Part shown: positions 12,674 through 20,772 of the stretch, in pieces
Layout of the letters: every line of letters begins with the position of its first letter
Position numbering within the stretch: the first letter of the stretch is position 1
IMG/VR virus record: IMGVR_UViG_3300044611_001332
Span: 1 to 50,511 of that record
Direction: 5' to 3' (one strand)
Source: a virus
Length of the DNA: 50,511 nucleotides
Notes under the pieces: generated by a model
Databases searched by the model: none
What the model saw: the letters and a program-made list of their open reading frames with translations, nothing else
What the model was told of the DNA's origin: nothing
Program-made: the position numbers and the translations under genes

Positions 12674-13114
12674 ATGCCTCCCTTTAATTTCCAACCTGTT
12701 CAACTGCTAGAGTTGTCCGATGCTGACTCTCCAAGCATTGATGTTCAAGACGGACAGATCATTCTGACTGCACAACGTGGTCAAGAACGGATCCGTATTA
12801 CTGCTCCCTTAAAGCAGGTTCTGCCTCAGGTCAAGGCAACAACTGTTACTAAGCCACAACGTAAGATCACTAGCCCTCTACGTGGTCGGCACCTTCCTGG
12901 TGGCGATAAGCGTGTTGGTGAGCTGAACGGGATGGCTAAGCTGACAGAAGATACTGTCCGTGAAATTCGGTTATTTCTGTCAGATAAGAAATTTATCAAT
13001 AGCTTTCACAGCACTCAAGCTATGTACGAAGAACTGTCCAAAGCTTATAACGTTCACTTCGCTACAATCCGTAGCGTTGCTCGTAACGAAAGCTGGAAGC
13101 ATGTAAAGATCTGA
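12674..13114 (+). CDS. DNA-binding protein with C-terminal helix-turn-helix
   Basis: 146 residues from ATG 12674. A strand-rich first half (PFNFQPVQLLELSDADSP...QRGQERIRITAPL) and a basic linker lead to a C-terminal module (GMAKLTEDTVREIRLFL...YNVHFATIRSVARNESWKHV) like the helix-turn-helix repeats attached to HNH endonucleases and phage regulators. No nuclease domain is present. It may be a transcription regulator or a derivative of a homing-endonuclease targeting domain. The stop overlaps the next ATG by one base. Confidence 0.65.
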   Translation: MPPFNFQPVQLLELSDADSPSIDVQDGQIILTAQRGQERIRITAPLKQVLPQVKATTVTKPQRKITSPLRGRHLPGGDKRVGELNGMAKLTEDTVREIRLFLSDKKFINSFHSTQAMYEELSKAYNVHFATIRSVARNESWKHVKI

Positions 13115-13506
13115 TGGAAAAGACTTACAGCATCTTGATCCAGTTTGGTGATGGAAAGCCTGTAGCTTCTAAGATCAGAGCAAAGGATGGAGTCGATGCT
13201 CAGGACAAAGCACTACGCTTAAACCCTGGTGCACGCTCCATCCGCATCACTGGTGTCTTAGAGGTTCATCTTCCAAAGCTGAAGCCTCTTCCTAAACCAA
13301 AACCAAAGGCAACTGTTCATCCACTCTTTACAGATGTTGATGATGCAGTTGTTAGTAATTACGTCAAGAACACTTCTCCTGACGTTCGATTACAAATCTG
13401 TCACCAGCTGCGAAAGGAAGGTCTAACTTATAGGGCCATTGCCAAACAGTTGGATATGGGTGAGACAACAGTTCGCACCTGGCTCAAAAACACACTGCCC
13501 TCCTAG
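13114..13506 (+). CDS. Helix-turn-helix protein
   Basis: 130 residues. Residues 1-60 form a small beta domain (TYSILIQFGDGKPVASKI...), residues 60-72 a Lys/Pro linker, and residues 100-130 a helix-turn-helix (LRKEGLTYRAIAKQLDMGETTVRTWL) like those of resolvases and sigma-70 region 4. It is coupled to another DNA-binding protein upstream, so the pair may act on the same sites. The terminator stem begins within its last codons. Confidence 0.7.
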   Translation: MEKTYSILIQFGDGKPVASKIRAKDGVDAQDKALRLNPGARSIRITGVLEVHLPKLKPLPKPKPKATVHPLFTDVDDAVVSNYVKNTSPDVRLQICHQLRKEGLTYRAIAKQLDMGETTVRTWLKNTLPS

Positions 13507-13535
13507 TGAGGGCTTTTTCTTTGCACGTTTTGCAC
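13497..13535 (+). terminator. Terminator fused to double leader motif
   Basis: GCCCTC (13497-13502) pairs with GAGGGC (13508-13513), followed by TTTTT and then CTTTGCAC (13519-13526) and TTTTGCACC (13528-13535), directly before ATG 13537. The stem overlaps the end of the preceding coding sequence. Confidence 0.7.
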
Positions 13536-13536
13536 C

Positions 13537-15096
13537 ATGGAATTCCGTCTTCCTGAACAACTGGCAAACAAACTGGTTGATTACGACCAGACTCTTAAAC
13601 AAATCAAACCCAAGAAAGAACCAAGGGAAGCTGGCGCCAGACTTAAGCGGAAAACAAAGTTAGCTTTCCCTTGCCCTGACATCTTTTTTGATCTGACAGT
13701 AGAAAAAATCCACGAGATCTATGAAGAGCTTTGTTTCCGATCAGCTTCTTCACGTTATTACGTAGTTGACGTTCGTTATTTGATTGCATGGGATAAATGT
13801 TTACAAAGTAAAACAGAACATTGGTATTGCTGGACGATTGGTAATAAAGAATGTCCAATCATTCTTAGACATTGGTACGAGTCTCTTGATGATACTGAGT
13901 ACAAAGAGTTTCGTGCAGATACATCTTTAAAAGATTTAAAGATTGCAAAAGGAAATCCATTCACTATACGCTACAAAGTAGAACGAGAACGTTTTGAAGC
14001 GTTTGATTCTTTCATCAGATCAGTTAATGCTCAACTTGAATTGCCACATCCTCCTGAGCGTTCTGGTATACGCACACAGCTAGGACTTTATGCTGCAAGT
14101 AAGTTCTTCTATCAACAACACTTTAATGTTAAGGATAAGGAATCTTTTTATCCTGCTGAATGGTTGGCTAATCAAAAGCTTTATACGCTAACAGAAGACT
14201 CTTTTAATCTCAAAACTAACAGCACCATTATCAATAGTAAATTTTATCAAAACGAAGTTAGAAAAGAAGCGGAAACTTTAAAGCAAAACATCTTAACTGA
14301 GCCTGTACATACTGAACGTATGTTGCACAAGCTTAGCTATATCTATCTTTTTCTTACTGTATTCCCTGATGAATACGATCGTTCTATTCATCTTTATAAT
14401 CAGTTTGCTGAGTATAAATTCTCTACTCACTGGTCAACATGGGGAGTATTCTACAAGCTTGAGTATGTAAGGCCAGGCTTTAAAGGAGAATTTATGGAGT
14501 GGTTACGCTCTAAAATTACTCCACAGATGTTTGCTAACTGGATTTTAGAAGAGATTGAAATTAAACAAAAGCGTGATTACGATACAACCATTCGTGACAC
14601 GATGGATATGTTAATGCAAGTCAGACGATATATTGATAATTGTGTAACTCCTAATCCTGAATACTTAAAAGAACCTAAGCGTTGGCGTCTTCAAGAAGTT
14701 CATGATCATTATGTTGGTATTACTCTTCAACTGGATAACCAACTGAAGAACTTACCTATGGATTTGATTCCGTCTCCAGTTACTTTTGAAACTGAAGTTG
14801 GAACCATTCATATGTTCCAGCCTTCTACCAACCACGAAGTCATCCGCTGGGGCAAGGCAGTCCGTAATTGCGTTGGTTCAGCTGGCTATGACGACCGTGT
14901 GCTTCAGCACAAAGCCTTCCTGGTCTTTGCTGAACGTAACGGGAAGCCCTGGCTGACCTCTCTGCTGACCCTGAACATGGGGATGCTCCACGTTGGTCAG
15001 ACTGTCTCACCGTTTAATGCCAACCTAGAACCTGGTGAGCGCCAGGTGTATGAGCGGTGTTTACAGCAAGCACTTGGTATTACTGATCAACAGTAA
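13537..15096 (+). CDS. PcfJ-like domain protein
   Basis: 519 residues. The C-terminal part (about 425-500) carries the PcfJ-type signature: EVIRWGKAVRNCVGSAGYDDR, then a strand with RNGKPWLTSLLTL and a GQTVSPFN end, comparable to the pattern C-V-G...Y...G-K-P...v-Q-x-x-g-x-x-N of that family. The N-terminal 400 residues are helical and aromatic-rich. PcfJ-like proteins occur on conjugative plasmids and in phages; their biochemical role is unclear. A RNA- or protein-binding role would be a guess. Confidence 0.65.
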   Translation: MEFRLPEQLANKLVDYDQTLKQIKPKKEPREAGARLKRKTKLAFPCPDIFFDLTVEKIHEIYEELCFRSASSRYYVVDVRYLIAWDKCLQSKTEHWYCWTIGNKECPIILRHWYESLDDTEYKEFRADTSLKDLKIAKGNPFTIRYKVERERFEAFDSFIRSVNAQLELPHPPERSGIRTQLGLYAASKFFYQQHFNVKDKESFYPAEWLANQKLYTLTEDSFNLKTNSTIINSKFYQNEVRKEAETLKQNILTEPVHTERMLHKLSYIYLFLTVFPDEYDRSIHLYNQFAEYKFSTHWSTWGVFYKLEYVRPGFKGEFMEWLRSKITPQMFANWILEEIEIKQKRDYDTTIRDTMDMLMQVRRYIDNCVTPNPEYLKEPKRWRLQEVHDHYVGITLQLDNQLKNLPMDLIPSPVTFETEVGTIHMFQPSTNHEVIRWGKAVRNCVGSAGYDDRVLQHKAFLVFAERNGKPWLTSLLTLNMGMLHVGQTVSPFNANLEPGERQVYERCLQQALGITDQQ

Positions 15097-15120
15097 GATA
15101 AAGCAACACTAGTTGTTGCT

Positions 15121-15342
15121 ATGGACATTTCATCTGATGCTGGTCTCACCGTTACCTTTGACGAGGAGACCAGCACCTTTTCTTTTGAGTGGGATGAAGA
15201 GACTCATCCTGAGTACAACTTTATTAAAGATTTCACCGACGAAACTTTTGCTACCATGATGCGCGAGTACATCGAGAGCTTGGATCTCTTTCCCAATGAC
15301 GAGGAAGCCAGCGACGATTCAACCGAAGTTCCAGCCAGGTGA
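15121..15342 (+). CDS. Small very acidic protein
   Basis: 73 residues (MDISSDAGLTVTFDEETSTFSFEWDEE...), with about one third Asp and Glu. The pattern of two strands then helix (LTVTFDEETSTFSFEW) is like small host-takeover or DNA-mimic proteins, but no family is recognised. It overlaps the next gene by 47 bases in another frame. Confidence 0.55.
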   Translation: MDISSDAGLTVTFDEETSTFSFEWDEETHPEYNFIKDFTDETFATMMREYIESLDLFPNDEEASDDSTEVPAR

Positions 15343-15616
15343 TCGGGTAGCAGAGCGCCCGAAAGCATCTCTAATCTCTGCTATCCGCAAGGAAGCACGA
15401 GAGATTGTTAAAAAGTACACAAGCCATCGCCGTGGTGTTGTGGTTGGCAACACCATCAAAGTACTGACTTCAAGCAATGGTCGCACCAGCAGGGTTTGCT
15501 ACGTCAGTATTCTTTGGGACGGATTAAAAACTCCTTCTCAACATTCACAAATGCGTATCTGTTTAGAAGAAGAATTTGATAAGATCCGTCAAGATCATTA
15601 CGCATTAACTGAGTAA
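15296..15616 (+). CDS. Basic SH3-like hypothetical protein
   Basis: 106 residues from ATG 15296. FQPGDRVAERPKAS and RRGVVVGNTIKVLTSSNGRTSRVCYVSILWDG look like the strands of an SH3-like or KOW-type barrel. The acidic gene upstream overlaps by 47 bases, which is long for this phage; a later start is possible but no good ATG is available. Confidence 0.55.
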   Translation: MTRKPATIQPKFQPGDRVAERPKASLISAIRKEAREIVKKYTSHRRGVVVGNTIKVLTSSNGRTSRVCYVSILWDGLKTPSQHSQMRICLEEEFDKIRQDHYALTE

Positions 15617-15676
15617 CGTTATCTGCTACTGGATTCAGCAGTCCCCGTTGTATAGTGGTAGAAAGACTGGTTGAAT

Positions 15677-15883
15677 ATGGCAGCTTTTAACAACATGCCA
15701 AACACAGTTAATGTAATCCAGGGACTTCTTGTTCCTGCACATGATTACGTTAGCTTGTCATATACAAGTGGCAACGTAACTGGTATTACCTATAAAGAGG
15801 GTGGCTCCAGTGGTATTACGGTTGCTACTTTGACTTTAACCTATGATGGTCTGAACAATCTTCTTACTATTACTAGGAGTTGA
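15677..15883 (+). CDS. Tail or fibre-associated small protein
   Basis: 68 residues from ATG 15677 (MAAFNNMPNTVNVIQGLLVP...). The pattern HDYVSLSYTSGNVTGITYKEGG...VATLTLTYD is one I recognise from small proteins heading tail-fibre clusters in tailed phages. It is followed by an AGGAG Shine-Dalgarno and the next virion gene. Secondary structure is all beta. Role probably structural. Confidence 0.65.
   Translation: MAAFNNMPNTVNVIQGLLVPAHDYVSLSYTSGNVTGITYKEGGSSGITVATLTLTYDGLNNLLTITRS
15875..15879 (+). promoter_or_regulatory. Shine-Dalgarno AGGAG deciding GTG 15886
   Basis: AGGAG six bases before GTG 15886; the TTG at 15880 is too close to be the start. Late-type genes here use classical Shine-Dalgarno sites, unlike the leader-motif genes. 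Confidence 0.6.
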
Positions 15884-15885
15884 TT

Positions 15886-16356
15886 GTGGCTTATCAGTAT
15901 AATCCTTTCACTGGTAACTTAGATATTGTTTCAACCGGAGGCGGTGGAGGAGGTAGCGTCACGATTGCTGCTTCTGCTGCTGATGTGCTTGATGCAAGCT
16001 CTAACATCATCGGTGCTGACGATGCAGGTTCTGACAAGATTGTCTTTTGGGATGATAGTGCCAGCAAACTAACTTATCTTACGGTAAGCACAGGTTTAAC
16101 TATCAGTGGCACTACCTTAACTTCTGAAGTAACATCTGCTGCTGTTTCAATTGCAGATATTATTTCTGTTAGCTCAGGTACTATCAGTGCTGACGATGCA
16201 GGCTCTGATAAAATAGTGTTTTGGGATGATAGTGATAGCAAGCTGACATACTTAACTGTTGGCTCTGGTCTATCAATTTCTGGCACCACAATCACAGCTA
16301 CTGGTGGCGGTGGTAGCGTTACTGTTGACCCTGTTATTGCTGGAATGATCTTCTAA
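15886..16356 (+). CDS. Tail-fibre-type protein with tandem repeat
   Basis: 156 residues from GTG 15886. MAYQYNPFTGNLDIV, a poly-Gly linker, then two near-identical units containing DDAGSDKIVFWDDS and KLTYLTV (about residues 45-70 and 103-128). Gly-linked beta repeats of this kind are typical of phage fibres, where they trimerise. The stop and the next ATG share a base (TAATG at 16354-16358). Confidence 0.75.
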   Translation: MAYQYNPFTGNLDIVSTGGGGGGSVTIAASAADVLDASSNIIGADDAGSDKIVFWDDSASKLTYLTVSTGLTISGTTLTSEVTSAAVSIADIISVSSGTISADDAGSDKIVFWDDSDSKLTYLTVGSGLSISGTTITATGGGGSVTVDPVIAGMIF

Positions 16357-16715
16357 TGGCTGCACCTAATTTAAAATCTCCTACAACAATCACAGGTAAG
16401 ACAGCTCGCTATGCTGTTACAACCACCTTAGCTGCAGCACTAAGTAACGCTGCTGCAAGCAATAAAGTATTAAAGATCAATAGTATTTTTTGCGCCAACG
16501 TAGATGGTGTAAATGCTGCTGATATTAGTCTTTCTATTTTTGATGGTACTACAGATCGTTATATTGCTTTTACAATTGCTGTAGCACCTGATAGTACACA
16601 AGTTCTCAGCACAAAAGAAACTTATTTCTATCTTGAAGAAGGAGATAGTCTTCGTGCACAAGCTAGTGCAAATAGTGATTTAGTTCTTGTTATCGGTTAC
16701 GAGGATATTAGCTGA
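16356..16715 (+). CDS. Conserved tail-cluster beta protein
   Basis: 119 residues (MAAPNLKSPTTITGKTARYAV...). The pattern from S-P-T-T-I-T-G-K-T to the final V-I-G-Y-E-D-I-S matches small structural proteins that I know from phage tail clusters, with a jelly-roll-like strand order and the D-S-L-R turn. It overlaps both neighbours by a single base, so the cassette 15677-18615 is one translational unit. Confidence 0.7.
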   Translation: MAAPNLKSPTTITGKTARYAVTTTLAAALSNAAASNKVLKINSIFCANVDGVNAADISLSIFDGTTDRYIAFTIAVAPDSTQVLSTKETYFYLEEGDSLRAQASANSDLVLVIGYEDIS

Positions 16716-18367
16716 TGAGACTCGGAGTTATTGGCGGCACAGACAGCAAACGAGCATCAGGAGTTTATCAAGCTGATGACATAGTAGCGTTGCAAGATGC
16801 CAAAAAGTACGTAAGCCGCTTTGGTTACGACAATGTGTTCAACGCGCTGGCAAGTTCTGGTATTGAAAACGGTTTCGATGTCAGTCGTGATGGCCGGTAT
16901 GTCTATGTATCCGTAACTGGAACTAGAACAACAGCCATCATATTTCAATACGAATGTTCGACGCCTTGGGATCTTTCAACCATCACCTATTCAGGTAAAA
17001 GCCTGGTAGTTGGTGATTGGGACCTTAACTGTAATGGACTTGCAATTAGCAACGATGGCACCCGTCTGTGGTTTACTGGACGGGCTGGTGCTACCGTCTG
17101 GTCGTGTACGTTATCTACGCCTTATGACCTTGCTACGGCCACGGTTGATGTAAAGAGGGTTTACATTGGCACGCAAGATCTATCGTCAGAGGGTTTCGTC
17201 TTTGGTGACAGTGGCACCAAGATGTACGTTTTAGGTAACACCAGTAGGATAGTGTATCAATACACACTGAGCACTGCGTGGGATGTCAGCACAGCTACTT
17301 ATTCCACTAAGAGCTTTAGTGTAAACACTCAAGATACCAACGCACAGGGCATTTTCTTCAAGAGTGATGGCTTGACTTTTTACATGGTCGGAGCAACTAC
17401 CGACACGGTGTATCAATACACGTTAAGTACCGCTTGGGACATTGCTACTGCAAGTTATGCCAGTAAAAGCAAAGCAGTTGGCACAGAAGAAATAAACCCT
17501 AGTGATGTGTTCTTTAAGCCTGACGGCCTCAAGATGTACGTCATAGGATCAACAGGTGACGATGTTAATGAGTATGACCTAAGCACGGCATGGGATGTCA
17601 GCACCGCTACATTCTTGCGTGTCTCTGCCACTGTAGGAGAGACTGCACCGAGTGGCTTGTGGTTCAAGGACGACGGCACCAAGATGTACGTTATAGGTCA
17701 AGCCAATGATGCCGTGCGTGAGTTCACGCTGTCTACTGCCTGGAACGTGTCAACAATTTCTTTTTCTAAGTCACTCTCGATTGGTTTTGAGACTGCTCCA
17801 ACGGGCGTCACGTTCAAAGACGATGGCACTGAGATTTATGTCCTAGGTCGCACCAATGACTGTGTTTATGAAATTCAGTTAGGTACAGCTTGGGATACTG
17901 GCACCGCAAAAGGTTTTACTTATGTTGGCGGTACTGAAACTACACCAAGAGGTCTTCATATTAACAGCGACGGCACACTTTTGTTTTTAACTGGCGGCAG
18001 TAATAGCGTCCGCAAATACACGTTATCAACCGCCTATGAATTAGGCACGGCAACGTTATCCCAAAGTTTTTCAGTTACTGGAAGTTATGGCATTCATGTA
18101 ACTGCAGATGGATTGCGGATTTATGTGACACTAGATAGCAATGCAGCAAACCCTGCGGGCGGCAGGCAAGTTCGACAAATTACGCTTACATCTCCGAACG
18201 ATTTAACGACAGCAACACTTAGTACAGTTGAGTTAATTCCTTTGCTTGGATTAACTGGAACAGCAAGCACTCCATGGGGCGTCCGCGTTTCTCCTGACGG
18301 CACTCGCATGTTTGTGTTATCTGACAGCACTCAAGGTATGTACCAATTCTCGTTGAGGTTTGCATGA
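16715..18367 (+). CDS. Tail-fibre beta-propeller-like repeat protein
   Basis: 550 residues built of about nine repeats of roughly 50 residues. Each contains Y-x-L-S-T-A-W-D-(V/I)-x-T-A, then a G-x-x-F-K-x-D-G-T-K-M-Y-V-x-G strand pair and a D-x-V-x-(Q/E) turn. NHL/YVTN-like propellers have such units. The size and place behind fibre genes suggest the host-recognition tip or an adhesin of the virion. The tail-tip role is inference; the repeats are directly visible. Confidence 0.75.
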   Translation: MRLGVIGGTDSKRASGVYQADDIVALQDAKKYVSRFGYDNVFNALASSGIENGFDVSRDGRYVYVSVTGTRTTAIIFQYECSTPWDLSTITYSGKSLVVGDWDLNCNGLAISNDGTRLWFTGRAGATVWSCTLSTPYDLATATVDVKRVYIGTQDLSSEGFVFGDSGTKMYVLGNTSRIVYQYTLSTAWDVSTATYSTKSFSVNTQDTNAQGIFFKSDGLTFYMVGATTDTVYQYTLSTAWDIATASYASKSKAVGTEEINPSDVFFKPDGLKMYVIGSTGDDVNEYDLSTAWDVSTATFLRVSATVGETAPSGLWFKDDGTKMYVIGQANDAVREFTLSTAWNVSTISFSKSLSIGFETAPTGVTFKDDGTEIYVLGRTNDCVYEIQLGTAWDTGTAKGFTYVGGTETTPRGLHINSDGTLLFLTGGSNSVRKYTLSTAYELGTATLSQSFSVTGSYGIHVTADGLRIYVTLDSNAANPAGGRQVRQITLTSPNDLTTATLSTVELIPLLGLTGTASTPWGVRVSPDGTRMFVLSDSTQGMYQFSLRFA

Positions 18368-18615
18368 TGCTCTACTCTTACCATACCTGTTGGCCCCAGG
18401 TTTTACCTTTTCGTATCCGTTTAAGCGATGGTTCTACACGTACAGATCCATCTACATTTACAGCAGAAGAAATTGCAGATGCTGGATACACTGGTCCGTA
18501 CGTTGAACCTGCTTACAACCCTGAAACAGAAGTTTTAAACTGGGATCCTTATACTCTTACTTTTTATATCACTCCGAAACCACCGGAACCACCTGTTGAT
18601 CCCATAAGTGAGTGA
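18364..18615 (+). CDS. Tail-fibre accessory or assembly protein
   Basis: 83 residues, starting ATGATG at 18364-18369 with a 4-base overlap. LPFRIRLSDGSTRTDPSTF, EEIADAGYTGP and the Pro-rich end resemble small proteins placed after fibre genes that act as assembly factors or tip components. It overlaps the next gene (18608) by 8 bases. Confidence 0.6.
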   Translation: MMLYSYHTCWPQVLPFRIRLSDGSTRTDPSTFTAEEIADAGYTGPYVEPAYNPETEVLNWDPYTLTFYITPKPPEPPVDPISE

Positions 18616-18784
18616 CAAGATTCAGGCTACAGGAGCTTTTGATCCTTTAGTAGATGAATACTCATTCTCTATCTGTAGTGGTTCTCTTGTCGTTACGTTT
18701 GATTTCTTAAAAAAGGATGACATTGAACATTTAGTTTCGTGTCTTTCTTGTATGCTGGTTGACGACGAATCAGCCAACCGATGA
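18608..18784 (+). CDS. Small protein coupled to thyX
   Basis: 58 residues from GTG 18608 (VSDKIQATGAFDPLVDEYSF...), ending in TGA inside the ATGA start of thyX. It contains two Cys (LVSCLSCML) and an acidic end. It joins the fibre cassette and the ThyX gene in one overlapping chain. No family recognised. Confidence 0.5.
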   Translation: MSDKIQATGAFDPLVDEYSFSICSGSLVVTFDFLKKDDIEHLVSCLSCMLVDDESANR

Positions 18785-19434
18785 GCATTGTTGAACTTGT
18801 TTGGGCAACGCCAGATGCCGAAGCACTGATCACAAAGATGGCTCGCGTTTCAGCGCCAGCCAATGAGAACAACATGGAGACTGCTCCTAAGTTGCTCCAT
18901 TATCTAATTAAACATGCTCACTGGTCGCCATTTGAAATGGCAAACATGTGCGTAGAGATTCACACAACGCGTGCAATCTCAGCGCAGATCATCCGTCACC
19001 GTTCGTTTTCCTTCCAGGAATTCAGTCAACGCTACGCAGACATCAACCTGTTAGGTTCAACTTATGTGCCGCACCTGCGTCGCCAGGATACAAAGAACAG
19101 ACAGAATTCTGTTGATGATCTTGATGCGGAGATGACCGGTCAGTATTACCGGCGCATCAGTACTCTTTTTGAAGAAGCTGAACATCTGTATAAAGAGATG
19201 GTGAGTTCAGGTGTCGCAAAAGAATGTGCACGTAACATTCTTCCGCTTGCTTCTCCAACCCGTATCTATATGAATGGGTCCTTGCGTTCATGGATTACTT
19301 ACATTGCTCTCCGTGAAAAGCACGGTACACAAATGGAACACATGCAGATTGCAAAGGACGCTAAGAAAATTTTCTGTGGTCAGTTTCCTACGATTGCAGA
19401 AGCTCTTGGCGGCACTGAAGAATGGACAATCTAA
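18781..19434 (+). CDS. thyX: FAD-dependent thymidylate synthase ThyX
   Basis: 217 residues. The ThyX signature RHR-x7-S is present as RHRSFSFQEFS (72-82) followed by QRY, with SPFEMANMCVEI before it and LREKHGTQMEHMQIA near residues 178-192. ThyX makes dTMP from dUMP with methylene-tetrahydrofolate, FAD and NAD(P)H, and is frequent in cyanophages. It pairs functionally with the dCMP deaminase at 27456, which supplies dUMP. The start overlaps the preceding stop (ATGA). Confidence 0.95.
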   Translation: MSIVELVWATPDAEALITKMARVSAPANENNMETAPKLLHYLIKHAHWSPFEMANMCVEIHTTRAISAQIIRHRSFSFQEFSQRYADINLLGSTYVPHLRRQDTKNRQNSVDDLDAEMTGQYYRRISTLFEEAEHLYKEMVSSGVAKECARNILPLASPTRIYMNGSLRSWITYIALREKHGTQMEHMQIAKDAKKIFCGQFPTIAEALGGTEEWTI

Positions 19435-19469
19435 AGAATAAAGTATAAACAATTAGTAACACTTAATTT

Positions 19470-19517
19470 CCTGGGCATCCTTTGGAGTAAGTCCCAGGCT
19501 TTGTTGTATTTGCACAC
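19470..19517 (+). promoter_or_regulatory. Hairpin plus TTTGCACAC leader
   Basis: CCTGGG (19470-19475) pairs with CCCAGG (19493-19498); TTTGCACAC lies at 19509-19517, six bases before ATG 19524. The loop holds CATC and TGGAGTAAGT, also found around 7319-7373. It may terminate thyX transcription as well. Confidence 0.5.
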
Positions 19518-19523
19518 ACCACG

Positions 19524-20471
19524 ATGGACAACAAACTACCTAAAGTTCCTGAAAAAGCGCTTGAAGCTTTGAAGGATGGCATTCAATCTGTTCTTGATTC
19601 TAAAGATTGGACTGGTTTTCTTTCTGCTATACGGTGCATACATGACTATAGTTTCAACAATAAGTTGTTGATCATGATGGCGCAGCACAAGCGTGGATGG
19701 GCGTTTAGTCCATTTGTTGCTGGTGCCAGGAAGTGGAACGATAAGTTCAATCGGCAACTTAAGAAAGGTGAGTTCACCAATCCCATCTGGATCCTTGCTC
19801 CAGTACTCATTAAGAAGACAGATGAGAATGGACAGGTCCTCTGTCGTGCGGATGGAACGCCAGAGCAAGTGCCGATTCGCTTTCGTGGGGTGAAGGTCTA
19901 TGACCATCATCAAACAGAGGGAGATCCAATCCCTGAACCAGACACCACTGGCATGATGGCACAGCTAGAGGGAGACATTTCCTCGCATGTCATGGATGGT
20001 ATGGTTGCTGTCGCAAAGCGCCGTAGCGTTGAGGTGCAGCGTTGTTCTGCAGCTGATCTTGGTTCTGCTTTAGGCCGCTGCTGGTTTGCCAATCAGGGCC
20101 GCGCCAGCAAGATTGAGATCAGCTCTGAAATCAATGAGATCACTGCTGTCAGTGTCATGGCTCATGAGCTAGGTCACGCCATCCTTCACAACCGTGATGA
20201 GTACCAGGAACATGACTCTTCCTCCATCAAAGAACTGGAAGCTGAGTCAGTTGCTTATCTGGTTTGTTCTCATTACGGCGTGGATCTTGGTCGTCGCAGC
20301 TTTCAGTACATTGTTCATCACAACACTGCATCTGATGATGTCGTTGCAGATCTCTTGAAGTCCGGTGATCGGATTTTCCGTGCCTACGAGGAAATCATTA
20401 AGACCACTGATGACTACCTCACGACAGAGCCAGCTCCAGTGGCTCGACAATTGTTTGTTAGTACTTTATAA
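19524..20471 (+). CDS. ArdC-like antirestriction protein with zinc metallopeptidase domain
   Basis: 315 residues. The N-terminal half contains SFNNKLLIMMAQ (43-54) and ARKWN, typical of the ArdC-type ssDNA-binding domain. The C-terminal half has the zinc motif HELGH (214-218) and a downstream ELEAESVAYLV segment (about 238-247) supplying the third ligand, as in IrrE/ArdC-type peptidases. ArdC proteins protect incoming DNA against restriction on conjugative plasmids; here a role in shielding phage DNA or cleaving a host regulator is inferred. Start set by the leader motif. Confidence 0.8.
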   Translation: MDNKLPKVPEKALEALKDGIQSVLDSKDWTGFLSAIRCIHDYSFNNKLLIMMAQHKRGWAFSPFVAGARKWNDKFNRQLKKGEFTNPIWILAPVLIKKTDENGQVLCRADGTPEQVPIRFRGVKVYDHHQTEGDPIPEPDTTGMMAQLEGDISSHVMDGMVAVAKRRSVEVQRCSAADLGSALGRCWFANQGRASKIEISSEINEITAVSVMAHELGHAILHNRDEYQEHDSSSIKELEAESVAYLVCSHYGVDLGRRSFQYIVHHNTASDDVVADLLKSGDRIFRAYEEIIKTTDDYLTTEPAPVARQLFVSTL

Positions 20472-20489
20472 TTTCTTTGGTTCTGATCA

Positions 20490-20735
20490 GACCCTCGTGG
20501 CCGCGAGAACGTCCGGTTACTTTCAGGCGTAACTGGATACCTGATATCACAGAGTGGAAGCTGTGATGTCAACGATGAAGCAGAAAGAGGAATGGGGGCC
20601 GACCCTCATTTAAAACCCGTGAACGGGATCCTCTTTTGTTAAAAATTTTTGCAGGGGCGCAACCCCACCGATAGCTACACGGCAGGGCTGTTCACTTACC
20701 AGCAGAAGGAAACCACAAAAACTTCTGCTCCCCAG
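20490..20735 (+). ncRNA. Multi-stem structured non-coding region
   Basis: At least six stems lie in a row: TCCGGTTAC/GTAACTGGA (20512-20520/20529-20537), GATATCACAG/CTGTGATGTC (20543-20552/20561-20570), AAAGAGG/CCTCTTT (20584-20590/20630-20636) enclosing AATGGGGG/CCCTCATT and CCCG/CGGG, then GGGG/CCCC near 20654 and AGCAGAAG/CTTCTGCT (20701-20708/20722-20729). No ORF is credible. It could be an independent RNA or the 3' and 5' regions of the flanking genes. No known family recognised. Confidence 0.5.
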
Positions 20736-20763
20736 GGCCTGACGTGGTTCTTCTACGGCCCCT

Positions 20764-20772
20764 TGGTATAAT
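20764..20772 (+). promoter_or_regulatory. Extended -10 promoter TGGTATAAT
   Basis: TG-G-TATAAT at 20764-20772 is a perfect extended -10 element about 30 bases before ATG 20803. No clear -35 box is seen, as is usual for extended -10 promoters. Confidence 0.5.

Noticed and set aside
15640-15675. tRNA-like 5' half (acceptor and D-arm-like sequence GTCCCCGTTGTATAGTGGTAG) ahead of the tail-fibre cassette
   Set aside because: No matching anticodon arm, T-arm or acceptor 3' strand follows before the ATG at 15677. TATAGT could instead be a -10 box, but no good -35 is present.
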